A stretch of DNA of 29,374 bases from a virus, in the IMG/VR virus record IMGVR_UViG_3300042905_005794, positions 1 to 29,374 of that record; one strand, written 5' to 3'. This document shows, in pieces, positions 28,821 to 29,374 of the stretch. Under the pieces are notes generated by a model, which was given only the letters and a program-made list of their open reading frames with translations, did no database searches and was not told where the DNA came from. Each line of letters opens with the position of its first letter. Position 1 is the first letter of the stretch. The position numbers and the translations under genes were made by a program.

Positions 28821-29374
28821 TTAACTAACATATTCAGTAATTGTCAACATTGCCTTTGATTTGTCCACTGTCAACACATCTTCTCCAGTCAACATAGCAG
28901 CTTGAACAGCAATAGTTGTCTCCGCTGCTGTAGCATTCTGATACAAGTAAGAAACTGGGAACAATACATTTCCACGAATATCCGAAGCACCGGGTGAACC
29001 TGAAGCGGCAAATGCCTGAGTCCTAGTAATTATAGGACTGCCACTTACCATAATTCTTGATCCAAAACTATCTCCACCTGAACCATCAATTGTATAATTA
29101 GCATCAAAACCAACTACAATATTGGTTCCAGAACGAACTGGTGTGTAACTAACTGACATAATATTAGTATATGTACCACTAATACTGGTATATGTCCCAG
29201 TACTTACATTCAATGATGTGTTCAACAATTGACCAGTACCATTACCACGAATAACTCCAGTTGCAGAAATATTACCGCTAACTGTTACTGCACCGTTAAT
29301 ATTAGCACTAGCGGCATTAATCGCACCACTAGATGTAATTGCACCTACAGCTATAATATTACCGCTAACTGTTA
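28821..29374 (-). CDS. Tail-fibre-like protein with TVSGNI repeats (partial, N-terminus outside window)
   Basis: 183 residues are visible, open at the right edge. An in-frame TTG at 29228 is not needed as a start, since the frame continues upstream to the edge. The right part is a repeat of short strands, TVSGNIIAVGAITSSGAINAASANINGAVTVSGNISATGV, of the kind that forms trimeric beta-helical shafts in phage fibres. The C-terminal 130 residues (LNVSTGTYTSISGTYTNIMSVSYTP...) are beta-rich and look like a head or tip domain. Identification as a fibre or whisker-type adhesin is from repeat type and composition. A strong terminator follows the stop. Confidence 0.8.
   Translation of the reverse strand, partial: TVSGNIIAVGAITSSGAINAASANINGAVTVSGNISATGVIRGNGTGQLLNTSLNVSTGTYTSISGTYTNIMSVSYTPVRSGTNIVVGFDANYTIDGSGGDSFGSRIMVSGSPIITRTQAFAASGSPGASDIRGNVLFPVSYLYQNATAAETTIAVQAAMLTGEDVLTVDKSKAMLTITEYVS
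29268..29287. repeat. 20-nt direct repeat in fibre gene, copy 1
   Basis: The same 20 bases recur at 29355-29374. The period of 87 nt is 29 codons and keeps the frame, encoding TVSGNI twice. Confidence 0.9.
29355..29374. repeat. 20-nt direct repeat in fibre gene, copy 2
   Basis: Partner of 29268-29287. It runs to the window edge, so more copies may follow. Confidence 0.85.

Noticed and set aside
1-29374. tRNA genes, CRISPR arrays, insertion sequences, integrase or attachment sites
   Set aside because: None seen on reading; no clover-leaf with CCA-type end, no regularly spaced repeats and no transposase-like protein.

Overview
The window is a strongly AT-rich stretch of a tailed-phage genome. 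The left third is the T4-type head morphogenesis cluster on the minus strand, in the order portal (gp20), two unassigned proteins, prohead protease (gp21), scaffold (gp22) and major capsid protein (gp23). A gp17-type large terminase lies on the plus strand further right, and a tail-fibre-like gene runs off the right edge. This places the sequence in the T4-like myovirus superfamily. The host cannot be told from the sequence. I saw no tRNA, rRNA, CRISPR array or integrase.

Layout. 1-785: zinc-ribbon, HNH-type candidate homing endonuclease running off the left edge. 905-9528: head cluster, closed by a terminator after gp23. The portal is interrupted by a 232-residue mini-intein. 9620-12756: small unknown genes plus a three-gene operon led by a membrane-anchored BCS1-like AAA+ ATPase, with a divergent small membrane protein. 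12764-18636: virion-like beta-rich proteins, a very acidic 75-residue protein, a thermolysin-type (HExxH...E) metalloprotease, a GT9-like glycosyltransferase and a ferritin-like protein. 18698-20464: terminase. 20534-21280: a basic protein of four tandem repeats with its own host-type promoter. 21450-28647: an accessory block rich in carbohydrate genes (DegT/AHBA sugar aminotransferase, two GT-A-like glycosyltransferases, a PAPS-type sulfotransferase, two tandem GH130-like beta-propellers) mixed with a SWIM-like zinc protein and an unknown. 28768-29374: terminator and fibre gene.

Working together. gp20, gp21, gp22 and gp23 build and mature the prohead and gp17 packages it. Two small proteins (5859, 13911) begin like T4 capsid-targeting sequences and may be internal head proteins. 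The sugar genes could make and attach an amino and/or sulfated glycan to the virion or to the host surface; their nearness to the fibre gene makes the virion idea attractive but unproven.

The least expected signal is regulatory. Many isolated genes have no Shine-Dalgarno sequence but carry a T4-late-promoter-like octamer (NNTAAATA or close) exactly 5 nt before the ATG. With T4 late geometry this puts the transcription start on the start codon, so these mRNAs may be leaderless, while other genes use the same motif with a longer leader and a Shine-Dalgarno site.
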